From: ECT2AJA-044 sp965658225
GTDB lineage: Bacteria; Bacteroidota; Bacteroidia; Flavobacteriales; ECT2AJA-044
Assembly: GCA_965658225.1 (NCBI GenBank)
Contig: CBFHRK010000088.1
Span: forward strand, 1-6,816
Reading direction: 5' to 3'
Length of the DNA: 6,816 nucleotides
Shown in pieces: positions 6,272 to 6,816 of the stretch (its first letter is position 1; the number at the start of each line of letters is the position of its first letter). The notes beneath the pieces are model-generated. The model saw only the letters and a program-made list of their open reading frames with translations, ran no database searches and had not been told where the DNA came from. Both the position numbers and the translations under genes were made by a program.

Positions 6272-6816
6272 ATGAAGAATAATGTAATTATGTATGTCGC
6301 CCTAATCGTGGCCCTTGGCGGTTTGCTGATGGGGTTTGACGCTTCGGTGATTTCCGGTGTAATTAAGTTTATTGAACCTGAATTCGGACTAACCAAACTA
6401 GAATTGGGTTGGTCCGTAGCGTCTCTTACCCTGACTTCAACACTCGCAATGATGGTTGCAGGTCCGATTAGTGATAAATTCGGCCGAAGAGCGGTTTTGC
6501 GCTGGGCGGCTGTACTTTACGCTGTTTCCGCTGTTGGATCTGCCTTTGCTCCGTCGTTTTTATTCCTCGTAATTGCTCGTATGATCGGAGGATTTGGGGT
6601 AGGAGCTTCATTGATTTTGGCCCCAATGTACATCGCAGAGATATCTCCAAAAGAGTTACGCGGCCGTTTGGTTTCATTTAATCAACTCAATATTGTTATT
6701 GGTATTTCTCTTGCTTTTTTCACTAACTACGCTATTCTTCAATATGCTAAAACGGATTACTCTTGGGTGCAAAGCTTGGGGATCGACCAATATCAGTGGC
6801 GATGGATGCTCGGTTT
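6272..6816 (+). CDS. Sugar-porter-family MFS transporter (N-terminal part, cut by right edge)
   Basis: An inner-membrane sugar importer of the XylE/GLUT type, 181 codons visible, about the first five helices. The family marks are all present: GGLLMGFDASVISG (16-29) with Asp23 at the place of the proton-coupling Asp of XylE, DKFGRR (68-73) in the loop after helix 2, the second sugar-transport signature IGGFGVG...YIAEISPKELRGR (105-132), NQLNIVIG (137-144) with Gln138 at the sugar-contact Gln position of helix 5, and WRWMLG at the edge. A proton symporter is therefore likely. The ATG is 9 nt after the symporter stop, matching the spacing upstream, so it is probably co-transcribed. An in-frame ATG at 6290 would remove 6 residues and is less likely. 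The substrate is unknown; xylose, arabinose or glucose would fit. Confidence 0.93.
   Translation, partial: MKNNVIMYVALIVALGGLLMGFDASVISGVIKFIEPEFGLTKLELGWSVASLTLTSTLAMMVAGPISDKFGRRAVLRWAAVLYAVSAVGSAFAPSFLFLVIARMIGGFGVGASLILAPMYIAEISPKELRGRLVSFNQLNIVIGISLAFFTNYAILQYAKTDYSWVQSLGIDQYQWRWMLG

Noticed and set aside
6468..6677. Minus-strand 69-codon open frame
   Set aside because: It is antisense to the conserved MFS signatures and has no recognisable features of its own.

Overview
The window looks like a fragment of a marine or environmental Flavobacteriales-type Bacteroidota genome, probably a draft or metagenome assembly. The evidence is a secreted protein with a typical '...MVAQ' signal-peptide end, lamin-tail and jelly-roll surface modules, no Shine-Dalgarno-like ribosome binding sites, and a NUDIX-family sugar regulator of the kind best known from Bacteroidota. 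A 99-base run of N marks a scaffold join. The taxonomy is inferred from gene style only.

Left half (1-3532, minus strand): one uninterrupted reading frame, cut by the left edge, encodes at least 1,177 residues of a modular secreted protein. From the N-terminus the order is: signal peptide, starch-binding/E-set-like module (A1), lamin-tail domain, A2, jelly-roll J1, A3, J2, J3, A4, and the beginning of A5. Each complete A module ends in a CWxxCxxC-type cysteine hinge. J2 and J3 are tandem near-copies. Their first ~78 residues are identical, yet their DNA is a patchwork of identical and synonymously diverged stretches.

Middle (3533-3646): a short divergent intergenic region with a 27-bp imperfect palindrome, a candidate operator.

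Right half (3647-6816, plus strand): three genes in a tight row with 9-nt gaps. First is an NrtR/AraR-type regulator whose Nudix catalytic box is degenerate, so it probably senses a sugar rather than hydrolysing a nucleotide. Second is an SGLT-like sodium/sugar symporter. Third is the start of a sugar-porter-family MFS transporter, cut by the right edge. Together they read as a regulated sugar-uptake operon with a Na+-coupled and a probably H+-coupled importer. The substrate cannot be read from the sequence; a pentose such as arabinose or xylose is the best guess from the regulator family.

The symporter frame contains an assembly artefact. The same 78 bp occurs on both sides of the N run, and collapsing the copies gives a normal 540-residue protein.
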